Assembly (NCBI GenBank): GCA_020633655.1
Contig: JACKDF010000007.1
Span: 310,001-374,000, forward strand
Reading direction: 5' to 3'
Origin: Deferribacteres bacterium
GTDB lineage: Bacteria; Zhuqueibacterota; Zhuqueibacteria; Zhuqueibacterales; Geothermadaptataceae
DNA: 64,000 bases
The notes under the pieces were generated by a model. The model was given only the letters and a program-made list of their open reading frames with translations. It did no database searches and was not told the origin of the DNA. Positions 8,046 through 16,376 of this stretch are shown one piece after another (the stretch's first letter is position 1; every line of letters starts with the position of its first letter). A program made the translations under genes and the position numbers.

Positions 8046-9815
8046 ATGAGCATGAATTTAAAGAAACGAACCCATACATGTGGCGAATTGCGTTTGGAAC
8101 ATAACGGCGAGAAAGTCACGTTAATGGGATGGGTAGATCGTCAAAGAGATCATGGTGGTATTATATTCATTGATTTGCGTGATCGCTACGGTAAAACGCA
8201 AATTGTATTTAATCCCTCAGCTGGCGAAGTTTACAAGTCAGGAAAAAGTTTGCGCAGTGAATTCGTGATTGCTGTCCATGGTTTTGTTGAAAAACGTCCA
8301 TCGGATATGTTGAATGAAAATTTATCGACAGGAAAAATCGAGGTTGTTGCAGAAGAAATCGAAATATTAAACAGCGCGAAAACGCCTCCTTTTGAACTTG
8401 ATGAAGATGTAGAAGTTTCCGAAGAAATACGCTTGAAATATCGTTACATCGACTTGAGACGTTCAATGATGCAACGTAATTTGATCTTACGCCATAGAAT
8501 GGCACAAATTGCACGCCAGTTTTTTGATACCCACAATTTTGTTGAGATTGAAACACCGATGTTAATGCGTAGCACACCGGAAGGGGCACGCGATTATCTA
8601 GTACCAAGTCGTGTTCAAAATGGCAAATTCTATGCTTTACCACAATCCCCGCAAACATACAAACAATTGCTCATGGTGTCTGGATTTGATCGATATTTTC
8701 AGATTGTGAAATGTTTTCGTGATGAAGACTTACGTGCTGATCGCCAGCCTGAGTTTACGCAAATCGACGTTGAGATGAGTTTCATAAACCAGGAAGATAT
8801 CTATTCTCTCGTTGAAGGTTTGATGATAGAATATATGCAGCAGATTTTAGGAATCAACATCTCTGCTCCAATTCAACGATTAACCTGGTTCGAAGCGATG
8901 GAAAAATACGGATCTGACAAGCCGGATTTACGCTTTGGCCTTGAGATGGTAGAATTGAATGATTTAGTTGCGTCATGTGACTTTAAAGTTTTTTCCGATT
9001 GCGTGGCAAATAAAGGCGCTGTTAAGGGAATTTGTGTACCAGGTGCAGCTTCTTATTCAAGAAAACAGCAGGATTTACTTATTGACTTTGCGAAGCAAAA
9101 TGGTGCAAAAGGCCTGGTGCCAATAAAAATCTCGGATGATGACTGGCAAAGCAATTTAAATAAATTTTTCAGCATGGAAGTTCGACAAGATGTTCTCAAG
9201 CGTATGGGGGCAAAAGCGGGTGATTTATTGTTGATAGTGGCTGATGAGCGAGAAACTTGCAACAATGTCCTTGGTGGTTTGCGTTTGCGTGTTGCTCAGG
9301 ATGAAAGCATGATTCAGGAAAATCAATACGCCCTGCTATGGGTTACCGATTTTCCGCTTCTGGAGTATGATAATGAGGAAGGACGCTACGTTGCACGTCA
9401 TCATCCATTTACATCTCCTAAAGATGAAGATTTATATTTGATTGATACTGAACCCGGAGCGGTTCGTGCAAAGGCATACGATCTTGTGCTAAATGGCACT
9501 GAGATTGCCGGTGGTAGCATCAGGATTTATAAAAAAGAATTACAGCAAAAAATGTTTAAACTGCTCAATATTTCTGACGAAGAGGCCAATAATAAATTTG
9601 GATTTTTAATGGACGCCTTTGAGTATGGTGCACCACCACACGGTGGCATTGCGTTTGGATTTGATAGAATGGCAATGCTGTTTGCTGGCCGGAAATCTAT
9701 TCGTGATGTGATTGCCTTCCCTAAAACCAGTAGCGCAATGTCATTAATGGATGGAGCACCCAGTGGTGTTAGTGAGAAACAATTAAAAGAACTCGGGATC
9801 AAATTAACCGTGTAA
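8046..9815 (+). CDS. aspS: Aspartyl-tRNA synthetase
   Basis: 589 residues from the ATG at 8046, the same length as E. coli AspRS; GAAGAAGG at 8027-8034 is the likely ribosome site. The frame is also open from a TTG at 8025. The enzyme charges tRNA-Asp in the cytoplasm. N-terminal OB fold (about 10-110), class II core with motif 2 'CFRDEDLRADRQPEFTQID' (about residues 222-240), a bacterial GAD insertion domain (about 310-420), and motif 3 'GGIAFGFDRMAML' (about 532-544). It is a bacterial-type enzyme; whether it also charges tRNA-Asn depends on GatCAB, which is not in view. It stands alone between the TolQ operon and a strong promoter. Confidence 0.97.
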   Translation: MSMNLKKRTHTCGELRLEHNGEKVTLMGWVDRQRDHGGIIFIDLRDRYGKTQIVFNPSAGEVYKSGKSLRSEFVIAVHGFVEKRPSDMLNENLSTGKIEVVAEEIEILNSAKTPPFELDEDVEVSEEIRLKYRYIDLRRSMMQRNLILRHRMAQIARQFFDTHNFVEIETPMLMRSTPEGARDYLVPSRVQNGKFYALPQSPQTYKQLLMVSGFDRYFQIVKCFRDEDLRADRQPEFTQIDVEMSFINQEDIYSLVEGLMIEYMQQILGINISAPIQRLTWFEAMEKYGSDKPDLRFGLEMVELNDLVASCDFKVFSDCVANKGAVKGICVPGAASYSRKQQDLLIDFAKQNGAKGLVPIKISDDDWQSNLNKFFSMEVRQDVLKRMGAKAGDLLLIVADERETCNNVLGGLRLRVAQDESMIQENQYALLWVTDFPLLEYDNEEGRYVARHHPFTSPKDEDLYLIDTEPGAVRAKAYDLVLNGTEIAGGSIRIYKKELQQKMFKLLNISDEEANNKFGFLMDAFEYGAPPHGGIAFGFDRMAMLFAGRKSIRDVIAFPKTSSAMSLMDGAPSGVSEKQLKELGIKLTV

Positions 9816-9826
9816 TAAGTTTTTGC

Positions 9827-9855
9827 TTGACAAAGAGTTAATTAATCGTTATTAT
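9827..9855 (+). promoter_or_regulatory. Near-consensus sigma-70-type promoter
   Basis: TTGACA (9827-9832), 17-nt spacer, TATTAT (9850-9855). It lies 122 nt upstream of the small lipoprotein gene, whose ribosome site AAGGAGGTG (9960-9968) is also close to ideal. The combination suggests a highly expressed envelope protein, as with Lpp or Pal in other diderms. The leader between promoter and start is very A/T rich with no obvious structure. Confidence 0.75.
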
Positions 9856-9977
9856 ATTGCGAATTTTTATAGCTTAATCTATAAAAAACAATCTGATCTG
9901 TAAAAAAAAATAATCTAAACTTGATTTAAAAAAAATCACGACTTTGTGAAGAAGAACCGGAAGGAGGTGTAACTACC

Positions 9978-10247
9978 ATGCAAATGACACCCAAAAAAAT
10001 GTCACAATGGGTGCTCGCAGTTGGTTTTGCTGTGTCGATGTTACTCGCAGGTTGTGGAGGTGGTCCCAATGCGGAGCAACTTCAGCTTCTTGAAGAAACA
10101 AAACAGGCAGCTCTTTCAGCTGAGCAGAAACTGCAGCAGTGTGAAAGTGCGAAAGCTAGTGCATCCGATCAGCTCGAGCAGAAAAAACGCGATCTCCAGA
10201 AAGCGCAAGATGAGATGGCTGCTGTAAAGAATCGATTGGGAATGTAG
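9978..10247 (+). CDS. Small coiled-coil lipoprotein
   Basis: 89 residues. The signal peptide ends in the lipobox LLAGC (Cys about residue 26), followed by a Gly-rich spacer. The rest is one amphipathic coiled coil rich in Glu, Gln, Lys and Ala, predicted to stand off the membrane. It resembles Lpp-type or SlyB-like small lipoproteins in build but not in detectable sequence. The ATG has an ideal AAGGAGGTG site 9 nt upstream and a near-consensus promoter, so strong expression is expected. The LysM gene follows 42 nt later on the same strand. A structural role tying outer membrane to peptidoglycan is an inference from this pairing. Confidence 0.85.
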   Translation: MQMTPKKMSQWVLAVGFAVSMLLAGCGGGPNAEQLQLLEETKQAALSAEQKLQQCESAKASASDQLEQKKRDLQKAQDEMAAVKNRLGM

Positions 10248-10289
10248 TTAATGATTAATCAAAGCGAACAAAGTTTTAAGGAGCTTGGC

Positions 10290-11123
10290 ATGAAATTTAC
10301 AAAGATTCTCTTCGCAGGAATCTTCGCCTTTTCATTAGCTACTTCTGCTGTTGCCCAGGATCAAGAAATGACCATGGATGAGTATAAAGCTCAACTTGCA
10401 GAATGGCAACAAAGAGAAGTGGATGCAAAGGCTGCGATCACAAATTGTGAAGAAGAAACAAATAAAATAAACGATGAAATTGCCGCTTTGGATGGCCAAA
10501 TTAATGCGGCATGGGATGAGATTTATAATCTCGTCGGTGGCAAAGATGCTGTTGATGCATATCGTAGCGAACTTGCTGCAATTGAAGCCGAAATTGATGG
10601 ACTAGCTGCCCTTTCTCCAGAAGAACTCTTCAAGCGTCGTAAAGAAATTGACGCTGTTGAAGAAAAATTGAATGGAATGAAAGACAGCAAAGTTTATGCA
10701 TTAACTGAAATGCAGAACAAAGTCGCCTCTCTCGAAGGCAAAATTGCACGTTTACGTGATAGTATGCCTCAGGCAATGTATGATGAATACACTGTTGTTC
10801 GTGGTGACTATCTCTGGAAAATTGCAAAGAAAGATGATATTTACGGCGACCCAATGCAATGGGTAAGAATTTATTCTTACAATCGTGAGCAAATTAAAGA
10901 TCCAAACTTGATTTACCCTGAACAAATTTTCAAAATACAACGTGGTGTTGGTCCGAGTGAATATCTTGTTAAAAAGGGTGATTATCTTTACAAGATCGCT
11001 GGAATGGATGACGTGCTTGGTGATCCGACAAAATGGACTCAAATCTATGAGCAAAACAAAATGGTTGTCGGCGACGATCCAAATATGATTTATCCATACC
11101 AAGTTTTAAAACTGCCCGAATAA
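10290..11123 (+). CDS. Secreted coiled-coil protein with two LysM domains
   Basis: 277 residues from the ATG at 10290, which has AAGGAG 6 nt upstream; the frame is open 13 codons earlier but those precede the signal peptide (FTKILFAGIFAFSLATSAVAQ). Residues ~22-150 are charged and helical, likely a coiled coil. Two LysM repeats follow: YTVVRGDYLWKIAKKDDIYG (about 166-217) and YLVKKGDYLYKIAGMDDVLG (about 226-276), each with the 'GDxLwkIA...P..W..IY..N...I.dPnlIYP.Q...I' pattern. LysM binds glycan, here presumably peptidoglycan. Same transcript as the coiled-coil lipoprotein, so together they may form an envelope tether. Two terminator-like hairpins follow. Confidence 0.9.
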   Translation: MKFTKILFAGIFAFSLATSAVAQDQEMTMDEYKAQLAEWQQREVDAKAAITNCEEETNKINDEIAALDGQINAAWDEIYNLVGGKDAVDAYRSELAAIEAEIDGLAALSPEELFKRRKEIDAVEEKLNGMKDSKVYALTEMQNKVASLEGKIARLRDSMPQAMYDEYTVVRGDYLWKIAKKDDIYGDPMQWVRIYSYNREQIKDPNLIYPEQIFKIQRGVGPSEYLVKKGDYLYKIAGMDDVLGDPTKWTQIYEQNKMVVGDDPNMIYPYQVLKLPE

Positions 11124-11136
11124 ATTTTTGACATAA

Positions 11137-11178
11137 AAGTCAGATTAAGAATTTTTTCTTGATCTGACTTACTTTTTT
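11137..11178 (+). terminator. Terminator of the lipoprotein-LysM operon
   Basis: A 15-bp stem (11137-11151 with 11156-11170, one G-T type mismatch) is followed by ACTTTTTTG. It starts 14 nt after the LysM gene stop. It is a convincing intrinsic terminator. Confidence 0.88.
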
Positions 11179-11183
11179 GCCAT

Positions 11184-11227
11184 AAGCTCTTGCATGAGAA
11201 ACTTCATGATCAAAGAGCTTTTTTTTT
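11184..11227 (+). terminator. Second terminator or attenuator directly ahead of phoH
   Basis: AAGCTCTT (11184-11191) pairs with AAGAGCTT (11213-11220), with an inner CATGA/TCATG pairing, and runs into nine T residues (11219-11227). The phoH ribosome site AAGGAGG begins at the very next base (11228). It may be a back-up terminator or an attenuator in the phoH leader. Confidence 0.7.
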
Positions 11228-11248
11228 AAGGAGGCAATTAAAACAAGG

Positions 11249-12220
11249 ATGAATGAGCGACAAATAGAAATTTCAGGAATAGACTATACACAGTTTTTAG
11301 GTGCAAATGATAAAAATTTTAAAAAAATTGCATCTGAAATAAAATGTACAATAGCAGTTCGAGGGCATTATATTATCTTAAAAGGGGAGCAGGAGGAGCT
11401 TGATTTTGCCGAGAAATTACTTACAGAACTTATTCTTCTATTTAATAAGCATAATGAACTTTATGCAAGTGACATTGATACGGTAGTTTCTGTTTTAAGA
11501 AAGAAAGATTCCTATACTGATACTTCCAATGGTAAGGGTGACTGGCCAGCAATATTATATACTAAAGACAATGCAATAAAACCAAAAACTTTTGGACAGG
11601 CAGAATACGTCGACAAAGTAAATAATAATGATCTGGTTTTTGCGATCGGTCCAGCAGGTACTGGTAAAACTTACATGGCTGTTGCTTTAGCAGTTGCGCA
11701 TTTGCGTGATCGTTTTGTTTCAAGAATTATATTAACGAGGCCAGCTGTGGAGGCTGGCGAAAACCTCGGATATTTGCCGGGTGATATGATGGAGAAGGTC
11801 GATCCTTATCTGCGTCCATTGTATGATGCTCTTGGCGATATGATTCCTCAGGAAAAACTACAAAAATATATTCAAAATCGAATTATTGAAGTCGTACCGC
11901 TTGCATTTATGCGCGGACGAACCTTAAACAGTGCCTTTCTTATTTTAGACGAAGCACAAAATACGACTCCAGGACAGATGAAAATGCTGCTGACACGACT
12001 TGGAGTCAACTCGAAAGCAATCGTAACCGGCGATATAACGCAAATTGATCTAGCTGCGAATGTGGAATCGGGGCTTATCCAGGTTCAATCTGTCTTGAAA
12101 AATGTTCCCGGTGTTGATTTTGTTTACTTGACCGATCAGGATGTTGTTCGTCATCGGCTTGTTCGTGAAATTATTAAAGCCTATGACTCCTTTAAACAAT
12201 CTTCAAATCAGGATGCTTAA
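11249..12220 (+). CDS. phoH: PhoH/YbeZ-family ATPase
   Basis: 323 residues. The N-terminal ~60 residues look like a small KH-like/RNA-binding fold (ISGIDYTQFLGANDKNFKKI). The PhoH ATPase domain follows, with Walker A GPAGTGKT (134-141), Walker B AFLILDEAQN (229-238) and the family stretch 'RPAVEAGENLGYLPGDM'. YbeZ/PhoH proteins are cytoplasmic ATPases connected with ribosome and RNA metabolism and work beside YbeY. The gene starts 14 nt after an AAGGAGG site, just behind a terminator hairpin. The HD-domain gene begins 2 nt after its stop, and ybeY and corC/ybeX follow: the classical ybeZ-ybeY-ybeX neighbourhood. Confidence 0.95.
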   Translation: MNERQIEISGIDYTQFLGANDKNFKKIASEIKCTIAVRGHYIILKGEQEELDFAEKLLTELILLFNKHNELYASDIDTVVSVLRKKDSYTDTSNGKGDWPAILYTKDNAIKPKTFGQAEYVDKVNNNDLVFAIGPAGTGKTYMAVALAVAHLRDRFVSRIILTRPAVEAGENLGYLPGDMMEKVDPYLRPLYDALGDMIPQEKLQKYIQNRIIEVVPLAFMRGRTLNSAFLILDEAQNTTPGQMKMLLTRLGVNSKAIVTGDITQIDLAANVESGLIQVQSVLKNVPGVDFVYLTDQDVVRHRLVREIIKAYDSFKQSSNQDA

Positions 12221-12222
12221 AA

Positions 12223-14670
12223 ATGTCTGACCACAAGCTTGGGAAAGCACTGAGCCATACTACAAGTAAATACGGCCAAAGAGTTCAATTACTGTATTCT
12301 GGATATTTGCCGCAGTTTTTGATTGTATTTGCCTTTATTCTCTTAATTCTCTTTCTTTTTCCTCGTGGAAAATCTTTCGAATTCTCTGATCTAAAAGTTG
12401 GGGAGATTAACATTGGTGAGCCAATTGTAGCCCCCTTTACTTTCTCAATTAATAAATCACAGGAAGAGTATAATCAGGATAAGGAAAATGCTCGAATCAA
12501 TGTTTTACCTTATTTTACACGGTCAGACACTGTGCTTGAGAGCATTGAAAATCAATTGAAAAGTTTATTGAAATCCATTGATATCATAATTAATTCCGAA
12601 ATTCCCGATTCAACAAAACATTTTCAACTTGTCGATCTATTTTCTAATAATCACATAAACACTTCCATTGAAATATTTGACTTCTTTATATCGCAGTTTA
12701 AACATAAGAAAAACGTAAAAAAAGAAATGACGATTACTTTTTCACAGTTTACAGATAAACTTCTCATTGTGCTTCGGGATATTGCTGCAGTGGGTGTTTT
12801 GAATATAGCTCCAGAAGAACTGCCAAATAATCCTGCGCAAATCGTTTTGAAAAAGGGATCTGAAGTTGAAATTGTCCAGGCAGGAGTCTATAAAAACACG
12901 AAAAACCTGAATGATGAAATTTTAACTAAACTCAAAATTCAATTTACTGATGAAGTCATGTATCATGCTGGTTATGATATACTCCATGCTATTATTCGAC
13001 CCAATATCTTTTACGATTCGAAGGAAACCGAAAAGAAAATCCGGCAGGCTATCGCTCGGGTACCACGTGCAAAGGGAACCGTTCTTGAAAAAGAGAAAAT
13101 TATTGGAAGTAACGAACGTATAACCGATGAGCATATACAGAAGCTTACGTCCCTCGCCGAAGAAAAAGCTCGTCGTGAAGGCGAGGTGAGCAATTGGGCC
13201 TTTCTTCGACCTATGACTGGAAAGCTCATTGTTATCAGTGTTGCGGTATTTTTCCTTCTCACCTATTTGATGCTATCTGAGCGTAAAATAATGAATTCAA
13301 CGAAAGCGTTATTGATGGTGTTGATTTCAATTTTGCTTGTTGTGTTCAGTGCGTATCAAATCGGCAAATTTTCATTATCTGAATACCTTATCCCAATTGC
13401 TATAACACCGATGCTTTTAACCATTTTTTTTAATCCATCATTAGCATTCATGGGAACTGTGACCCTGGCAGTTTTATTAGGTGGAATGCAAGGAAATGCA
13501 TTTACAACAGCATTTTTAACCTTATCTGTTGGTTCGATGAGTATCTTATCGGTGAAAAAAGTGCGTTCACGATCATGGCTTTTTAAATCCATTTTATGGT
13601 TGACAACGGGTTATATTGTCGCTATAAGTGGCCTTGAATTGTTGCGATATTCATCATTTGAGACACTATCACAAGACCTTCTCATTGGTATGATAAATGG
13701 ATTTTTAATTCCTATACTCACTTATGGATTGAGTGTAATTTTTGAATATCTATTTGAAATGACAACAGATGCAACACTGCTCGAGCTTTCTGATTTGAAT
13801 AAACCAGTGCTTAGAAAACTGGCATTACGTGCTCCGGGTTCGTATCATCATAGTATTATGGTAGGATCATTGGCGGAGGCTGCAGCTGAGTCCATTGGCG
13901 CAAACTCTTTATTGGCTCGGGTTGGATCGTATTACCATGATATTGGTAAAATGGATAAACCAGAATATTTTGTTGAAAACCAGAAAGGTGGGCGTAATCC
14001 GCACGAAAAATTATCGCCCAATATGAGTGTACTTATTCTCGTTAGCCATGTAAAGCGAGGATTAGAGATAGCACAAGAACAAGGATTACCAAAAGAAATA
14101 CAAGCTTTTATACCAGAACATCATGGGACAAATTTAGTAACATACTTTTACAATAAAGCGCTGGAAAAAAGCGAAAATAAAGAGATTAATAAAATAGATT
14201 TTCGTTATCCCGGACCGAAACCTCAAACAAAAGAAACGGGCATTGTCATGCTTGCAGATGCTGTCGAGGCTGCGTCGCGCACTTTAAAGGAGCCTTCGGT
14301 AAGCCGTTTGCGTAATCTTGTCAATAATATTATTGATGAGCGTTTCAACAATTCAGAGCTTGATGAATCCCCCTTGACGTTAAGGGAATTAAACCAGATC
14401 AAGGAAGCTTTTGTCCAGATACTTACGGGAATTTTTCATGGTCGTATTGAGTATCCGGATCAGGATAAAAAATTGGGTATTGCCCAAAGTGTAAAATCGG
14501 ATAAAATTGAGAAAAAAGTCGAATTACAAAAAATTCGCAAAACAACCAGTATCGAAAATGGTGACAGTGCCACCAAACCAGTTTCATCCGATTCGGAGCC
14601 AATTCAGGACAAAAAAGAAAGCAATGATACAGACTTATATTCATCCACACCTGAAAAAGCCAAACCGTAA
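12223..14670 (+). CDS. 7TM-HD phosphohydrolase (PgpH/YqfF family)
   Basis: 815 residues. An N-terminal membrane helix (about 32-50) leads into an extracytoplasmic 7TMR-HDED sensor domain (about 55-330), then a seven-helix membrane block (about 335-515) and a cytoplasmic HD domain. The HD motif residues are visible: 'SYHHSIMVGSLAEAAAE' (about 540) and 'YYHDIGKMDKPEYF' (about 570), then 'PEHHGTNLVTYFY'. In Firmicutes this family (PgpH) hydrolyses cyclic di-AMP, and the same architecture lies between phoH and ybeY in many phyla. The C-terminal ~70 residues are a charged low-complexity tail overlapping the start of ybeY. Substrate is inferred from family; no c-di-AMP cyclase is in the window. Confidence 0.92.
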   Translation: MSDHKLGKALSHTTSKYGQRVQLLYSGYLPQFLIVFAFILLILFLFPRGKSFEFSDLKVGEINIGEPIVAPFTFSINKSQEEYNQDKENARINVLPYFTRSDTVLESIENQLKSLLKSIDIIINSEIPDSTKHFQLVDLFSNNHINTSIEIFDFFISQFKHKKNVKKEMTITFSQFTDKLLIVLRDIAAVGVLNIAPEELPNNPAQIVLKKGSEVEIVQAGVYKNTKNLNDEILTKLKIQFTDEVMYHAGYDILHAIIRPNIFYDSKETEKKIRQAIARVPRAKGTVLEKEKIIGSNERITDEHIQKLTSLAEEKARREGEVSNWAFLRPMTGKLIVISVAVFFLLTYLMLSERKIMNSTKALLMVLISILLVVFSAYQIGKFSLSEYLIPIAITPMLLTIFFNPSLAFMGTVTLAVLLGGMQGNAFTTAFLTLSVGSMSILSVKKVRSRSWLFKSILWLTTGYIVAISGLELLRYSSFETLSQDLLIGMINGFLIPILTYGLSVIFEYLFEMTTDATLLELSDLNKPVLRKLALRAPGSYHHSIMVGSLAEAAAESIGANSLLARVGSYYHDIGKMDKPEYFVENQKGGRNPHEKLSPNMSVLILVSHVKRGLEIAQEQGLPKEIQAFIPEHHGTNLVTYFYNKALEKSENKEINKIDFRYPGPKPQTKETGIVMLADAVEAASRTLKEPSVSRLRNLVNNIIDERFNNSELDESPLTLRELNQIKEAFVQILTGIFHGRIEYPDQDKKLGIAQSVKSDKIEKKVELQKIRKTTSIENGDSATKPVSSDSEPIQDKKESNDTDLYSSTPEKAKP

Positions 14671-15049
14671 ATATCTTAGAATTCTTGCTCAAAAGGTTTG
14701 GGATTCGTATAAAAAAAATAAATGTATCGTATCGATCAATTTTGTTGATAGCAAAACAATGATTGATATACACGAACAGTATTTACAGGATAAATCCAAT
14801 ACGGATGTTATTACGTTTAATTTGGGAATTGGCCCTGATGGCAAAGAAATAGCAGATATTTACATCTGCACTGAAGTGGCAGAAACCAATGCAGCAATGT
14901 TTAATTGTTCCTACGAGGATGAGGTAGCTCGTCTTGTTGTTCATTCCATGTTGCATTTCGTCGGGTATACCGATGAAACACATGAAAAAAGGCAGCAAAT
15001 GCATCAGTTGGAAAACCATTTTTTAAAACAATTCCCCTTAAATTCATAA
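14624..15049 (+). CDS. ybeY: Endoribonuclease/rRNA maturation factor YbeY
   Basis: 141 residues from the ATG at 14624, close to the usual ~150; the open frame runs from 14507 but the first 39 residues there are an out-of-frame reading of the preceding gene's tail. It overlaps that gene by 47 nt. The metal site is 'VHSMLHFVGYTDETHEKRQQMH', giving the three His ligands of the HxxxHxxGYxxxxH pattern (slightly longer than the usual HGxLHLxGYDH). The core 'KSNTDVITFNLG' matches 'DvLSFp'. YbeY is a metal-dependent RNase involved in 16S rRNA 3' maturation and 70S quality control. Confidence 0.93.
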   Translation: MIQTYIHPHLKKPNRKYLRILAQKVWDSYKKNKCIVSINFVDSKTMIDIHEQYLQDKSNTDVITFNLGIGPDGKEIADIYICTEVAETNAAMFNCSYEDEVARLVVHSMLHFVGYTDETHEKRQQMHQLENHFLKQFPLNS

Positions 15050-15081
15050 ACTTTCGAACCTATTCGGAGCACAAAACACGA

Positions 15082-16371
15082 TTGGAATCTGAGTACTTAT
15101 TTTTTCAATCTCTCATATTTGCACTATGTGTGATTTTTTCCGCACTTTTTTCCGGGGCTGAGACTGCATTTCTCTCAATTTCTCAAATAAATCGGTCCGA
15201 GCTTGATCCCGATGACAAAAAAAAGCTCTATCGATTAACGAGGCTAAACGATCGCATCCAGGAAATTCTAATTGCATTGCTCATCGGAAATACAATTGCA
15301 AATCTTGCAGCGGCGACAATTGCTGCCCTTGTTGCAGCATCATTTGCGCAGGCTTGGAGCCTTAATGAAACCCTGGTTTTAGCAATCGAAGTTATTACCG
15401 TAACCATGGTTTTATTGATCTTGAGCGAATTGTTCCCGAAATTGATTGCAGTGAGGAATCCACTGCATTTTGCCAGCGCTTTGTCGGGATTTATTTCAGC
15501 TTACATCAATTTGATTCGACCACTCACCTATATCCTCGATATGTTCACACGACTTATTCAGAAAATCCCTGGCATAGGTACCAGTAGTATTCCCTTTCGG
15601 AAGGAAGAATTATTGACGCTGGTTGAAGTCGGTGAAGAGAAAGGTACTCTTGAGAAGGAAGAGCGTGAGATGATAAGTTCAATATTCGAATTCCGTGACA
15701 CGCAAGTTAGAGAGATTATGGTGCCGCGAATCGATATCGTTGCTGTTGAACAGAATACGACTCTGGAAGAACTTATCGAGTTGATAAAGAAAAAAGGGCA
15801 TACGAGAATACCAATTTATGACACCTCAATTGATAAAGTATTGGGCATTTTGCATGCAAAAGACCTTTTGCCCTTTCTTCATCGTAAAAATGAGAAAATT
15901 GATTTTACACAGCTTGCACGCCCACTCATTTATGTGCCTGAATATAAAATGATTGATGATCTGTTGCGCGACTTTCAAAGTGAGCAACTGCATATGGCAA
16001 TCGTTGTAGACGAATATGGAGGCACGGCCGGTTTGGTCACTCTTGAGGATGTTCTGGAGGAAATCGTTGGGGAAATTCAGGATGAATATGATCATGAACC
16101 TCCCTTGCTTCGTAAAATTGATGCTAATACAGTTGTCGTCAATGCCAAAATTGACTTGCATGATCTCAATCGTGAGCTGGAATTAGAATTGCCAACAGAC
16201 GAAGGCTTTGAAAGTTTGGGTGGTTTTATTTTCAGTTTAACAGGATCTGTACCGATCGAAAATGAAGTAATTGAATATAAAAACTGTAAATTTATCGTTG
16301 AAAGTATCAACAGGAATAGAATTGGTTTAATACGGATTCAATTTGAGCAAAAGCAATCGGATACAGCATAA
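15082..16371 (+). CDS. CNNM/CorC (HlyC) family transporter with CBS domains
   Basis: 429 residues with a TTG start; a CGGAG site lies 12 nt upstream. DUF21 membrane domain at about 5-185 (start 'FSALFSGAETAFLSISQINR', a family hallmark), two CBS domains at about 205-325 ('VMVPRIDIVAVEQNTTLEEL'-type, written as MVPR...; then HTRIPIYDTSIDKVLGILHA), the conserved segment 'DEYGGTAGLVTLEDVLEEIV', and a CorC_HlyC domain at about 340-425. Members act in Mg2+/Co2+ efflux or resistance (CorC, MpfA, YbeX-like). Position after ybeY corresponds to ybeX in the conserved cluster, although YbeX itself lacks DUF21. Confidence 0.92.
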   Translation: MESEYLFFQSLIFALCVIFSALFSGAETAFLSISQINRSELDPDDKKKLYRLTRLNDRIQEILIALLIGNTIANLAAATIAALVAASFAQAWSLNETLVLAIEVITVTMVLLILSELFPKLIAVRNPLHFASALSGFISAYINLIRPLTYILDMFTRLIQKIPGIGTSSIPFRKEELLTLVEVGEEKGTLEKEEREMISSIFEFRDTQVREIMVPRIDIVAVEQNTTLEELIELIKKKGHTRIPIYDTSIDKVLGILHAKDLLPFLHRKNEKIDFTQLARPLIYVPEYKMIDDLLRDFQSEQLHMAIVVDEYGGTAGLVTLEDVLEEIVGEIQDEYDHEPPLLRKIDANTVVVNAKIDLHDLNRELELELPTDEGFESLGGFIFSLTGSVPIENEVIEYKNCKFIVESINRNRIGLIRIQFEQKQSDTA

Positions 16372-16376
16372 TAAGG

